Below, piece after piece: positions 1-7,353 of a DNA stretch of 64,000 nt. The notes beneath the pieces are model-generated. The model made no database searches. It saw only the letters and a list, made by a program, of their open reading frames with translations, and was not told the origin of the DNA. Made by a program: the position numbers and the translations under genes. The stretch comes from an uncultured Caryophanales bacterium (lineage in GTDB: Bacteria; Bacillota_I; Bacilli_A; RF39; UBA660). The stretch covers positions 1-64,000 of the forward strand of contig CAMKGA010000006.1 of assembly GCA_946412015.1 (NCBI GenBank), given 5' to 3'. Positions within the stretch are counted from its first letter, which is position 1. The number at the start of each line of letters is the position of its first letter.

Positions 1-89
1 AGACTAAATTCAACTCGGTAATATTGAAACTGGAATTTACTTTTTCATTTCACAAATAAAAAAAATTTATAAAAGTAATAAAAAAAAGC

Positions 90-118
90 TTGAATAAATT
101 TCTTTTTTGTTGTATAAT
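90..118 (+). promoter_or_regulatory. Promoter of the tRNA pair
   Basis: A -35 box TTGAAT (90-95) and a perfect -10 box TATAAT (113-118) are separated by 17 bp and lie just upstream of tRNA-Arg. The first 89 bases hold nothing else that I can recognise. Confidence 0.75.
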
Positions 119-132
119 TTTTCTTGTCGGAT

Positions 133-209
133 GTCTCAGTAGCTCAGCTGGATAGAGCATCGCCCTTCTAAGGCGAGTGTCAGGGGTTCGAATCCCTTCT
201 GGGACACCA
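133..209 (+). tRNA. tRNA-Arg (anticodon TCT)
   Basis: Full cloverleaf: acceptor arms GTCTCAG and CTGGGAC pair (with one G-T), the D stem is GCTC/GAGC, the anticodon stem is TCGCC/GGCGA around loop CTTCTAA (anticodon TCT), and the T arm carries GGTTCGAATCC. The 3' CCA is encoded at 207-209. It reads AGA codons, the main Arg codon expected in so AT-rich a genome. Confidence 0.96.
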
Positions 210-220
210 TTTTAAATATT

Positions 221-244
221 AAGCCTATATAGGCTTTTTATTTT
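221..244 (+). terminator. Terminator between the two tRNAs
   Basis: The palindrome AAGCCTATATAGGCTT (221-236) is followed by a T-rich tract. It lies only a few bases before tRNA-Thr, which has no obvious promoter of its own, so it is probably leaky or acts as a processing signal. Confidence 0.7.
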
Positions 245-248
245 ATAT

Positions 249-322
249 GCCCTTTTAGTTAAGTGGTATAACAAAGCCATGGTAAGGCTTAGTCATAAGT
301 TCGATTCTTATAAAGGGCACCA
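249..322 (+). tRNA. tRNA-Thr (anticodon GGT)
   Basis: Acceptor GCCCTTT/AAAGGGC is perfect, D stem GTTA/TAAC, anticodon stem AAGCC/GGCTT with loop ATGGTAA (anticodon GGT), T stem ATAAG/CTTAT, and CCA is encoded at 320-322. It reads ACC/ACU. Its 3' end is partly echoed about 1.45 kb downstream (near 1763), which is discussed in the findings. Confidence 0.93.
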
Positions 323-360
323 GATTAATAGGAAACTCGAACTTTTCGGGTATAATAAAA

Positions 361-386
361 AAGCGGCTTGCAAAAAAGTCGTTTTT
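361..386 (+). terminator. Terminator after tRNA-Thr
   Basis: An A-run, CGGC (364-367), a loop, GTCG (378-381) and TTTTT form a hairpin with a bulged G. It probably ends the tRNA transcript. Confidence 0.5.
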
Positions 387-451
387 ATGTTATTATGAAT
401 ATGTCAGAGAAATTTGCATACAATAAAAAAGGAAATATACAGCTTTGGCGA

Positions 452-646
452 GTTGAATGTCTACCTAAATAAATTTAAGCGAGACACTTATTCAAATGCG
501 AATGAGTGTCATTTTTTTATTACAATAATCATTATGATTAGGAGTAACAAAATGATAGAAAGATATCTAAGAACTCTTATAACAAAAATTCTCTTCTTCA
601 TTTTTATCAAACCTCCTCTCTTTATGAGATTTGGTAGACACTCAAC
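452..646. repeat. Inverted-repeat-bounded segment, MITE- or IS-remnant-like
   Basis: GTTGAATGTCTACC (452-465) and GGTAGACACTCAAC (633-646) are near-perfect reverse complements with one wobble, and the match continues a few bases inward. The enclosed ~165 bp hold a strong terminator hairpin and no convincing gene. An open frame spans 414-698 but contains that terminator and resembles nothing I know. The size and ends resemble a small non-autonomous element or the scar of an insertion sequence. The rest of 387-810 is AT-rich and empty as far as I can see. Confidence 0.4.
483..518 (+). terminator. Strong rho-independent terminator
   Basis: GACACTTATTC (483-493) pairs with GAATGAGTGTC (500-510), 11 bp with one G-T, then a run of seven T. 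No intact gene precedes it, which suggests that whatever it once served has decayed. Confidence 0.8.
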
Positions 647-810
647 AACTGATATTTCCTATGAAAATTATACTAAATATTTTAATATAATACAATGAGT
701 TTGACTAAATTTTGACTATTTAGAAACACACTTGCAAATTGACATAATCAATTTGTAATTTTTAAATAAATAATATTTTATTTTTTTAAATTTTATGTTA
801 AGATAGTTTT

Positions 811-905
811 GTAATAAAATTAAACCATTCAGTTATTTGGACTGGGCCCTAGGGATAGGTATGATCTAATCATATCTATCTTTTTGTTTAAAGGAGGAAT
901 TATTT
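811..905 (+). promoter_or_regulatory. Leader with internal terminator upstream of the exonuclease gene
   Basis: An extended -10 (TG at 796-797, TAAGAT at 799-804) would start a transcript near 811. The ~95-nt leader contains a possible small hairpin (TCAGT with ACTGG), a GGGCCC stretch, then a 12-bp terminator, and finally AAAGGAGG just before the start codon. A terminator between promoter and ribosome site is the layout of an attenuator or riboswitch. I do not recognise the aptamer as any known family, and a free-standing ~75-nt RNA is the alternative. Confidence 0.45.
854..885 (+). terminator. Terminator hairpin in the exonuclease leader
   Basis: GATAGGTATGAT (854-865) pairs with ATCATATCTATC (869-880) over 12 bp with one G-T, loop CTA, followed by TTTTT. 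It ends 20 bp before the ATG at 906. Confidence 0.8.
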
Positions 906-1739
906 ATGAATAAAATTATTTTGATAGATGGACATAATTTATTATTTAGAATGTTTTATGGAATACCATCACCTATAAAAAATACTAAAGGAAAAGAAAT
1001 TAGAGGGTTAATTGGATTTATTGGTAGTTTGAAAAAAATAGTTGATGAATTTCGACCATATTTATTAATTGTGGTTTTTGATAGTCAAACCAGTAAAGAT
1101 AGTAACTTAAAAATTGATATAAATTATAAACGAAATAGAGTCGATTATACAAATATATCAGAAGATGATAATCCCTTTTCGCAACTTCCCTTAATAAAGA
1201 AAGCTTTAGAATATTTAAACATTTATTATTTAGAAGTTGAAAATTATGAAGCCGATGATTACATAGCTTCTATAATAAACAATAATAGAGAAAATCAATA
1301 TATAATAGTATCAACAGATTCTGATTTTATACAATTAGTAGATAATAATATATTTCTATATGTTCCTAGAGGTAAAAAAAGCGTATTATATACTCCAGAA
1401 GAAGTTGTAAAAAAATATAATATACCACCCACAAAATATGTAATATTTAAATCATTAGTTGGCGATAAAAGTGATAATATTAAAGGAGTAAAAGGAATAG
1501 GAAATATTATTGCTGCAAAGATACTAAATTATAGTTCAATACAAAATTATATATTTAATAATCCTGATTCTAGATTTGTAAAACTTCTTATTGATAATGA
1601 AGAGATAATTTTAAAAAATCAAAAATTAATATGTATGAGTAATAATATAGATACTTCTAAAATTACTTTTAAAAAATTATCTAACAATATTTCTACTTTT
1701 AAAACCTATGAAATAATTGAAAAAATTGGAGAAAGATAA
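906..1739 (+). CDS. Stand-alone 5'-3' exonuclease (Pol I N-terminal domain / YpcP-ExoIX type)
   Basis: This 277-residue protein corresponds to the 5'-3' exonuclease/flap-nuclease domain of DNA polymerase I without the polymerase. It begins with the metal-binding strand ILIDGHNLLFR. It has the acidic motifs EADDYIA and STDSDFIQL (about residues 116-140) and the helix-hairpin-helix GDKSDNIKGVKGIGNIIAAK (about 188-207) that grips DNA. The family removes RNA primers and 5' flaps during lagging-strand synthesis and repair, in the cytosol. The start is preceded by AAAGGAGG. It is transcribed alone behind a terminator-bearing leader. Length is normal for stand-alone members (250-300). Confidence 0.9.
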   Translation: MNKIILIDGHNLLFRMFYGIPSPIKNTKGKEIRGLIGFIGSLKKIVDEFRPYLLIVVFDSQTSKDSNLKIDINYKRNRVDYTNISEDDNPFSQLPLIKKALEYLNIYYLEVENYEADDYIASIINNNRENQYIIVSTDSDFIQLVDNNIFLYVPRGKKSVLYTPEEVVKKYNIPPTKYVIFKSLVGDKSDNIKGVKGIGNIIAAKILNYSSIQNYIFNNPDSRFVKLLIDNEEIILKNQKLICMSNNIDTSKITFKKLSNNISTFKTYEIIEKIGER

Positions 1740-1816
1740 AAGTTGTCGTACTTCTTCCTTTAGGGCACCATAGGAAAATCCGCTCAAACTTTTTATAGTT
1801 TCGAGAATAAATAGAC

Positions 1817-1846
1817 AATCAATTCTAAATTAGGATTGATTTTTTT
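1817..1846 (+). terminator. Terminator of the exonuclease gene
   Basis: AATCAATTCTA (1817-1827) pairs with TAGGATTGATT (1831-1841), 11 bp with one wobble, then a T run. The region 1740-1816 before it holds two further small hairpins (TTCCT/AGGAA, and CTCAAACT with AGTTTCGAG). The end of the opposite-strand amidoligase lies inside the stem. Confidence 0.8.
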
Positions 1847-3305
1847 CTAAACAAGAAACTTTTTCATCAGTTATAAAAGTTTTTCTTCCTGTATAGAATT
1901 TTTTATATGAAGATTTATCTTTTACAGAAATCCATCTTTTTTTAAATATTTCTTTTTCTTCTTCATTATCAAATAATAAGTTAAGTAATAAATTTAACTT
2001 TTCTTCTTCTGAAACATTATCATTTAAAAATTCAGTAAAATATTGTTGCTTTGTTTTAGAATTATTAGCTAATTCTAAACTTGTTTGAAACAACTTACTA
2101 ATTAATAGGATATTTTGCATAATTATTTCAAAATCTAATGAACTATTAAATAATCTAAATTCTATTCTTCCTTTGTCATTTTTATGCCAAGTCATATGAT
2201 TAAAATTCACACTTGTATATCTAATACTCGTATCATCGTCTGATTTCTCTTCCAAGTATTTTTTGAATATAACATATTTTTCTTCTTCTGTGTTAGCATG
2301 CATCAATTCAAATTCTAAATCTCCATGTGAAAAACCAAATAAATCATTTAATCTTTCTCTTAATTGAATATTATACATAAATCTAGTAAAATCTTCTTCA
2401 TTATTCAGTACAATTCTATTATTTTCTTCGAATGTTTTTTGAATATTTGCTTTGATTGGATTAGACATAGTGTTGGCACAAACTCTTATTTCATCATTTT
2501 CTTTATTTGAAATTTTAAAAAATAATTCTTCACATTCACTCCATATTATTAACAAATATTTAAGCGCATCAATATTTCCATTAAAATAATCAACACCAAT
2601 ATTTATATGTAATCCTGTTCCACCATGAATTTGTGCACCTAACACTTTAAATATCATACAAATAGCTTTTATTTGATTTAAATTGTCTAATGTGTTTGTC
2701 ATAATAGGTGAAGATGCCTCTGGTAGATCATCATCAGTCTCTTTGGAGAAAATCCATTTACTAAATTCATTTTCTTTTTCAAAATCAGAATTATTTGTTA
2801 TTTTGCTAATTAAATAAATTGGAATCGATAAAGATTTCATAATAGTAGTTAATGTTTTTGTTTCAAAAATTTTTTGTATTTCTGTAAATGAAACTTTGCA
2901 ATATTCTAATTCTATGCCAAATTTTAAATTAGTAGGAATATTTAATGTTTGTAAATTTTCATCAAAAGTATAATTGGAAAATAATTGTTTAAATATTATA
3001 ATCTTATCTTTTTCTTCTAAGTTATCTATAGATAATATTATTGAATTTCAATTATAACAATAGTCTCTATATAAATTATCTTTATAATAGAATTTTTTAA
3101 TCAATTCTATTTTTATATTTAAATCATTAATTGTTTTTATTGCAAGTAATTTAAATTTATTCACTAAATCGTAAAGATGTACTTGTTGTAAGTACCAAAT
3201 AATATAATCTAATTTTTCATAAATTTCCTCATCAGAATAATTTTCTATGGAATCTATGAATTTACATATATCATCATATTCCATTCTACTTTTATTTTCT
3301 CCCAT
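1830..3305 (-). pseudogene. Amidoligase-family gene interrupted by one in-frame TGA
   Basis: The reading frame is open from an ATG at 3305 to the stop at 1830 except for a single TGA at 3048-3050, about codon 86 of 492. Downstream of the TGA are the marks of the Amidoligase_2 family (PF12224, ATP-grasp/glutamine-synthetase-like ligases that form amide bonds): FGIELEY at the start of the catalytic half, a DLPEASSPIM segment, GGTGLHINIG, and RIEFRLFNSSLD. FGIELEY lies upstream of the first ATG after the TGA (2840), so a protein starting there would lack a core strand. The 85-residue upstream part is helical and unrecognised. Either this is a recent nonsense pseudogene or the TGA is read through. 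Tryptophan is TGG elsewhere in the same gene, so recoding is not the default reading. Confidence 0.75.
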
Positions 3306-3330
3306 AATAACCCCAAAAAATATGTATTAT

Positions 3331-3360
3331 ATTATAACACAAATTTTATTTTTACAAAAA
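3331..3360 (-). promoter_or_regulatory. Possible promoter of the amidoligase gene
   Basis: On the minus strand a TATAAT box (3331-3336) stands 26 bp before the ATG. The -35 is poor (TTTTTG or TTGTAA at non-ideal spacing). Confidence 0.4.
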
Positions 3361-3401
3361 TAATTTAGTAAAATTATCAAAAGTCATGATATAATGGTTG
3401 T

Positions 3402-3505
3402 AGAATTAAATTGTTTATTTATTTGTTGTGATGGTTTCGGGCTATCTTAACTATCGCACCATGAAATAATAAAAAATCAATTCTTCAACAGGAATTGATT
3501 TTATT
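3402..3505 (+). ncRNA. Candidate small RNA, about 105 nt
   Basis: An extended -10 promoter TGATATAAT (3387-3395) points away from both flanking minus-strand genes. The presumed transcript has ATGGT (3431-3435) pairing with ACCAT (3458-3462) around a G/C-richer core, then a perfect 10-bp terminator (3474-3501). No open frame or ribosome site is present. The terminator could instead serve the minus-strand gene ending at 3526, and the -35 is weak, so this stays a candidate. Confidence 0.35.
3474..3505. terminator. Bidirectional terminator
   Basis: AAATCAATTC (3474-3483) and GAATTGATTT (3492-3501) are perfect complements with an 8-base loop. There is an A run on the left and a T-rich run on the right, so it can act on both strands. 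Confidence 0.75.
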
Positions 3506-3525
3506 TTAAGAAAAAGGATTATAAT

Positions 3526-4072
3526 TTAATCATGTCCTTTTATTTCAAATTCATCGGTAAACTTATATGTATCTTCAAAATCTCTTAAAGAAATTCCATA
3601 CATATCATCTACATTTGTTATATTTATATATCCACCTTTAGCAATTTCCATATCAGATCCCCATTGATTTAAAATAATATCTTCGTTTATTTGAACGAAT
3701 ATTTGAACACCGCCTTTTAGATGGTATAAAGATGGATTTTGTACATCGACCTCATATTTTTTTTCTAAATGTAGAATCATCAATAATCCATTGATTTTTA
3801 TGATTGTTATTATTTACCATTACTTCATTATTCTCATCTACTTTAGTTGCAATCCAGCCAGGTTGATTAGTTTTTTCATCCAACTTTACTTGAGCAACTT
3901 TTTCCTTTACTTCATTGCCTTCTTTATCGACACTATAAGATATAACAGTTTCTCCTACGTTTCCTTGCCTTGCAATAATTCTTGCAAACTTTTCTGCCTT
4001 TCTTGGAATTAGTGTACCATTTTCCAGCCCTTCTTTAACATAACTTGCAACTTCCACTTTTTTATAGCTCAT
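3526..4072 (-). pseudogene. PGDYG-like protein gene, frameshifted in an A8 tract
   Basis: Two overlapping frames read as one protein. The first (4072 to 3752, 106 codons) contains RQGNVGETVISYSVDKEGN and QPGWIATKVDENN and ends shortly after WIIDDSTFRKK. The second continues with YEVDVQNPSLYHLKGGVQ, INEDIILNQWG and GGYINITNVDDMYGISL to 3526. They meet at eight consecutive A (minus strand; 3757-3764). Seven A would join them into about 181 residues. The first half resembles PGDYG-type proteins (QGxVGE, PGxW...T, WxIxxxxFxxKYE). Function is unknown. Possibilities are a recent mutation, a phase-variable tract, slippage during expression, or an assembly error. Confidence 0.65.
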
Positions 4073-4082
4073 TATATCATAT

Positions 4083-5483
4083 TTATTTACTTACTCCATT
4101 TTTCTTTGTTTGATTTAATAATAAATCTTTATTTTTATTAGAAAATAAATAATTATTATCTATAAACATTAAACTTTTTAAAGATAACTCTTTTAAACCA
4201 GTATTAAAAAATAAAAAACAATTTCCTATACTTTTTACATTATCTAATGTTAATCTTTTTATATGTCTACCACTTATTAAAAAAGCATTTCCAATTTTTT
4301 CAAGATTATCTGCCTCAAATAAAGATATATCTTCACTACAAGCTAAACAATTATCTCCTATCGTTAATACATTAGCAAGTTGTACTTTTTTTACAAATAA
4401 ACATTTATGCATAAAATTATTACCTATATTTTCTAAAAAAGCATTGTTATATTCAATAATATTATTATTTTTATTAAGTTTAATTATTATTTTTTTATTA
4501 TTCTTACAAGTAATATTTAAAGTTAATATGCCACTTTTTTTATTTCTAGTAGATTCTATTTTTTCTATATCAGTTAATCCATCAATAAAACTATCAGAGA
4601 TATTTTTATCATACAAAACTATCTTATGATGCATTAAATCTACTATAAAATAATCCGCAATAATATATTTTTCCAAATGCAAATATTCTTCCTGTAGTTT
4701 ACCATTATCAATAACTATATTATTTGGTCCATAAAAAGTATTATTAATAATATAAAATATTTTATAATATTTCCCATTTTCATCTTTTTGATAACCATCT
4801 AATTCAAAGTTCATATTATTAGTTAATTCAAGATTATAATGATACATTTTATAAAAGCTATATGTTAATCCTGGAATTATATTATCTAAATTATTACAAA
4901 ATGTTGCATCAGGATTTTTTACTTTGTGATTATATCTATTTTTTATTGAAACACCATTATAATCCCCTTTAGTAAACTGAATACTAATAACAGATACTCC
5001 ATAATCATCTTGTCTAAATGGATATTTATAATCCTCTCTTTTTATATCATTAACATCCTTCTTAACAGCAAAAAAAACATGACAATCTTTTAATCTATCC
5101 TCTTTAAAAGTACATAACTCCTCACCTTTTTTATAATACTTTTTAAAAAAATTTATTTCTCTTTCGCATCTACATTCGTATAAAATATATCCTGCTTCAT
5201 CCATTAATTCGAAAGGCGTCTTATCTGTTTTTAACAATTCTTTTTTTTCATTAAATAAACTATAAATATATTTTTCAAAATCATATATTTTATCATTTTT
5301 TACAAGATCAGCATAAAGAGCTTTAGATGGATAGAAATTATCTTCCAACAATTTTGGCAACCTATTAGGATATTCTAATATTGTTGAAAATATTTTCTTA
5401 CATAAATGCATCATTTCTTCACCATATTTATTTTTTATTTTTTTTAAATCATTATCCATAATATCACAATATAATTTTATCAT
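4083..5483 (-). CDS. Orphan 466-residue protein with LRR-like C-terminus
   Basis: No function recognised. The N-terminal ~130 residues are charged and helical. The middle (about 165-215) carries a distinctive block with QFTKGDYNGVSIKNRYNH and NPDATFCNNLDNIIPGL, which looks like the conserved core of an uncharacterised family. The last ~120 residues repeat a leucine-rich pattern around GDNCLACSEDISLF, GNAFLISGRHIKRL and GNCFLFFNTGLKEL, like BspA-type LRRs. There is no signal peptide or membrane segment. It ends 10 bp upstream of the PGDYG-like gene on the same strand, so the two may be co-transcribed. Confidence 0.7.
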   Translation of the reverse strand: MIKLYCDIMDNDLKKIKNKYGEEMMHLCKKIFSTILEYPNRLPKLLEDNFYPSKALYADLVKNDKIYDFEKYIYSLFNEKKELLKTDKTPFELMDEAGYILYECRCEREINFFKKYYKKGEELCTFKEDRLKDCHVFFAVKKDVNDIKREDYKYPFRQDDYGVSVISIQFTKGDYNGVSIKNRYNHKVKNPDATFCNNLDNIIPGLTYSFYKMYHYNLELTNNMNFELDGYQKDENGKYYKIFYIINNTFYGPNNIVIDNGKLQEEYLHLEKYIIADYFIVDLMHHKIVLYDKNISDSFIDGLTDIEKIESTRNKKSGILTLNITCKNNKKIIIKLNKNNNIIEYNNAFLENIGNNFMHKCLFVKKVQLANVLTIGDNCLACSEDISLFEADNLEKIGNAFLISGRHIKRLTLDNVKSIGNCFLFFNTGLKELSLKSLMFIDNNYLFSNKNKDLLLNQTKKNGVSK

Positions 5484-5507
5484 ATTTTTTTATTTATGTT
5501 AATAAAA

Positions 5508-5535
5508 ATAAAAAAGAGCACTAAAATGTACTCTT
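5508..5535 (-). terminator. Terminator of the 62-residue SASP gene
   Basis: On the minus strand AAGAGTAC and GTGCTCTT form an 8-bp stem with one wobble followed by TTTTTT. The stem overlaps the stop codon. Confidence 0.7.
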
Positions 5536-5709
5536 ATTTACTATATATTTTTTTCCAAGTTCAACTAGTCTTTTAGTCATTTCGCCACCTACAGTACCAT
5601 TAAGTCTACTTGCTGTATCTGCACCAAGTTTTATACCTAATTCTGAAGCTATTTCATATTTCATTTTATCAATAGCTTGTTTTGAACCATTTACAACTAA
5701 CTTATTCAT
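5521..5709 (-). CDS. Alpha/beta-type small acid-soluble spore protein, 62 aa
   Basis: Contains the family signature: the germination-protease region [13 protein letters not shown], then the DNA-binding helix VGGEMTKRLVELGKKY. These proteins coat the DNA in the developing spore, protect it from UV and heat, and are degraded on germination by the Gpr protease, which cuts at EIASE. It is normal length for the family (60-75). It lies directly downstream of a second SASP gene but each has its own terminator, so they are probably separate units. SigmaG control is expected from the family; I could not make out a clear promoter. Confidence 0.95.
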   Translation of the reverse strand: MNKLVVNGSKQAIDKMKYEIASELGIKLGADTASRLNGTVGGEMTKRLVELGKKYIVNKSTF

Positions 5710-5731
5710 AAATCCTCCATTCTTATTTTAT

Positions 5732-5753
5732 AAAAAAAGATAGCTTAGCTATC
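5732..5753 (-). terminator. Terminator of the 69-residue SASP gene
   Basis: The minus strand reads GATAGC-TAA-GCTATC then seven T: a perfect 6-bp stem. Confidence 0.8.
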
Positions 5754-5763
5754 CATTTTATTA

Positions 5764-5970
5764 CTATTTTGATTGGTAGTTTGATCCACCTAAATGTTGT
5801 TCAGCAATGCTTACTAATCTCTTAGTAATTTCACCACCTACAGAACCGTTAGCTCTACTTGTAGCATCAGCACCTAAGTTAACACCTAATTCTGAAGCTA
5901 TTTCATATTTCATTTTTTCGATAGCTTGTTTAGCACCAGGTACTACGAATTGATTTTTCTTATTATTCAT
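5764..5970 (-). CDS. Alpha/beta-type small acid-soluble spore protein, 68 aa
   Basis: Signature features are [15 protein letters not shown] (protease site) and [16 protein letters not shown] place the start at the ATG at 5970, because GGAGGTG stands six bases before it; a GTG three codons earlier lies on top of that site. It is closely related to its neighbour (5521-5709), the usual multi-copy pattern of SASP genes. The leader contains a 7-bp inverted repeat, described separately. Confidence 0.95.
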   Translation of the reverse strand: MNNKKNQFVVPGAKQAIEKMKYEIASELGVNLGADATSRANGSVGGEITKRLVSIAEQHLGGSNYQSK

Positions 5971-5983
5971 GGTATTCACCTCC

Positions 5984-6006
5984 TGTACACTAATATCTTG
6001 TGTACA
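5984..6006 (-). promoter_or_regulatory. Inverted repeat in the SASP leader
   Basis: TGTACAC (5984-5990) and GTGTACA (6000-6006) are perfect complements with a 9-base spacer, just before the ribosome site. It may be an mRNA hairpin or an operator. Confidence 0.5.
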
Positions 6007-6043
6007 AAAGAGTTTTTAATACATTTTTTTTATTGGTAATTTT

Positions 6044-7213
6044 TTACAATATATCTTCGTATTTTTTTTCCAAGTTAGTAATAACTTCTATATTGTTAAT
6101 TGCATCATCTATTAGACTATCATAATCAAAATTAGCTTCATATAATTCACATTTTTCAATTGTTGGATTAATAACTGGATGTTTTGGTACAAAAACTGTA
6201 CAACAATCTTCATATGGTAATATACTAGTTTCATATGTTCCTATTTTTTTTGCAATATCAATTATTTCTAATTTATCCATACAAGCAACAGGTCTAATTA
6301 CTGGAATATTACAAACATTATTTATAACATTCATACTAGATAATGTCTGAGATGCTACTTGTCCTATACTTTCTCCATTAAAAATTACCTGCATTTTTTT
6401 CTTCTTTGCCAATTTTTCTGCAATACGATACATCATTCTGCGCATAATAGTAATAATGTATTCTTCTTTAGTATTTTTAAGTATTGTCTCTTGAATTTTT
6501 GTAAATGGAACAATATTAACTTTAATACTTCCTGAATACTTATTTATTATATTAGCAAGCTCTATAACTTTATTTTTTGCCATTTCACTTGTATGAGGTG
6601 GTGATTCAAAATATAAACATTCTAAATCTACTCCTCTTTTTAAAGCTAGATATCCAGCAACAGGAGAATCAATTCCTCCACTTAACATAAGTAATGATTT
6701 ACCTTGAATTCCAACAGGATATCCACCTAAACCTTTTATCTCATTAAAATAGATAAAAGTCCCTTCTTGTCTTATTTCTATTTTTATTAAAATGTCTGGG
6801 TTATGAACATCTACTTTAACACTTTTATTTTTTAATATTTTAGTTGCAACTATTTTATTAAAATCCATACTGTGAATTTCAAAAGACTTTAACGCTCTTT
6901 TAGTATCAATTTTAAAAGTATTAAAAGATAAATTTTCAATTAACTCTAGAACAGTATCACATATAATATCAGTATTATTATCTACTTTATACGCAACTAC
7001 TATACTATGTATTCCAAAAATGTTTTTTAACTTATTTACAACCTCATCTATATAAATTGTCTCTATATATATTCTGGACCTATCTGATTTCATTTTATAA
7101 TTAATATTGCCTAATATACTTTTTATATTATTAGTAAGCCTTTTTATAAAAACATTCCTATTACCTTTTTTAGTTGTTAATTCACCATACTTTATAAATA
7201 TTAATTTTTCCAT
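6044..7213 (-). CDS. thiI: tRNA 4-thiouridine synthase ThiI
   Basis: ThiI adenylates U8 of tRNA and transfers sulfur to it, and in many bacteria also feeds thiamine synthesis. The N-terminal ~165 residues are the NFLD/THUMP RNA-binding part. The PP-loop ATP site is SGGIDSPVAGY (about 178-188). The protein stops at 389 residues without a rhodanese domain, as in Bacillus, where a dedicated cysteine desulfurase supplies sulfur; no such gene is next to it here. The start is the ATG at 7213, because the ribosome site GAGGGA lies within the five codons of a longer TTG-initiated frame. Confidence 0.93.
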   Translation of the reverse strand: MEKLIFIKYGELTTKKGNRNVFIKRLTNNIKSILGNINYKMKSDRSRIYIETIYIDEVVNKLKNIFGIHSIVVAYKVDNNTDIICDTVLELIENLSFNTFKIDTKRALKSFEIHSMDFNKIVATKILKNKSVKVDVHNPDILIKIEIRQEGTFIYFNEIKGLGGYPVGIQGKSLLMLSGGIDSPVAGYLALKRGVDLECLYFESPPHTSEMAKNKVIELANIINKYSGSIKVNIVPFTKIQETILKNTKEEYIITIMRRMMYRIAEKLAKKKKMQVIFNGESIGQVASQTLSSMNVINNVCNIPVIRPVACMDKLEIIDIAKKIGTYETSILPYEDCCTVFVPKHPVINPTIEKCELYEANFDYDSLIDDAINNIEVITNLEKKYEDIL

Positions 7214-7353
7214 ATAAATCCCTCGCAACCAATTATAACACGTAAAACTTTTTTACTCAATAACTAATTTTAATTTCAAACAATTAATAATACTTTTATT
7301 AAGAAAATATTTAAATAAAAAATAATTAATGTATAATATTAAGTGGTGATTTT

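Noticed and set aside
414-698. Open frame of 94 codons after tRNA-Thr
   Set aside because: A strong terminator (483-518) lies inside it, no ribosome site, and the composition is that of random AT-rich sequence.
3048-3050. TGA read as an amino acid genome-wide (code change)
   Set aside because: TGG is used for Trp throughout, TGA ends the 7354 gene in tandem, and the duplicate ssb has TGA at a Gly position, consistent with simple decay.
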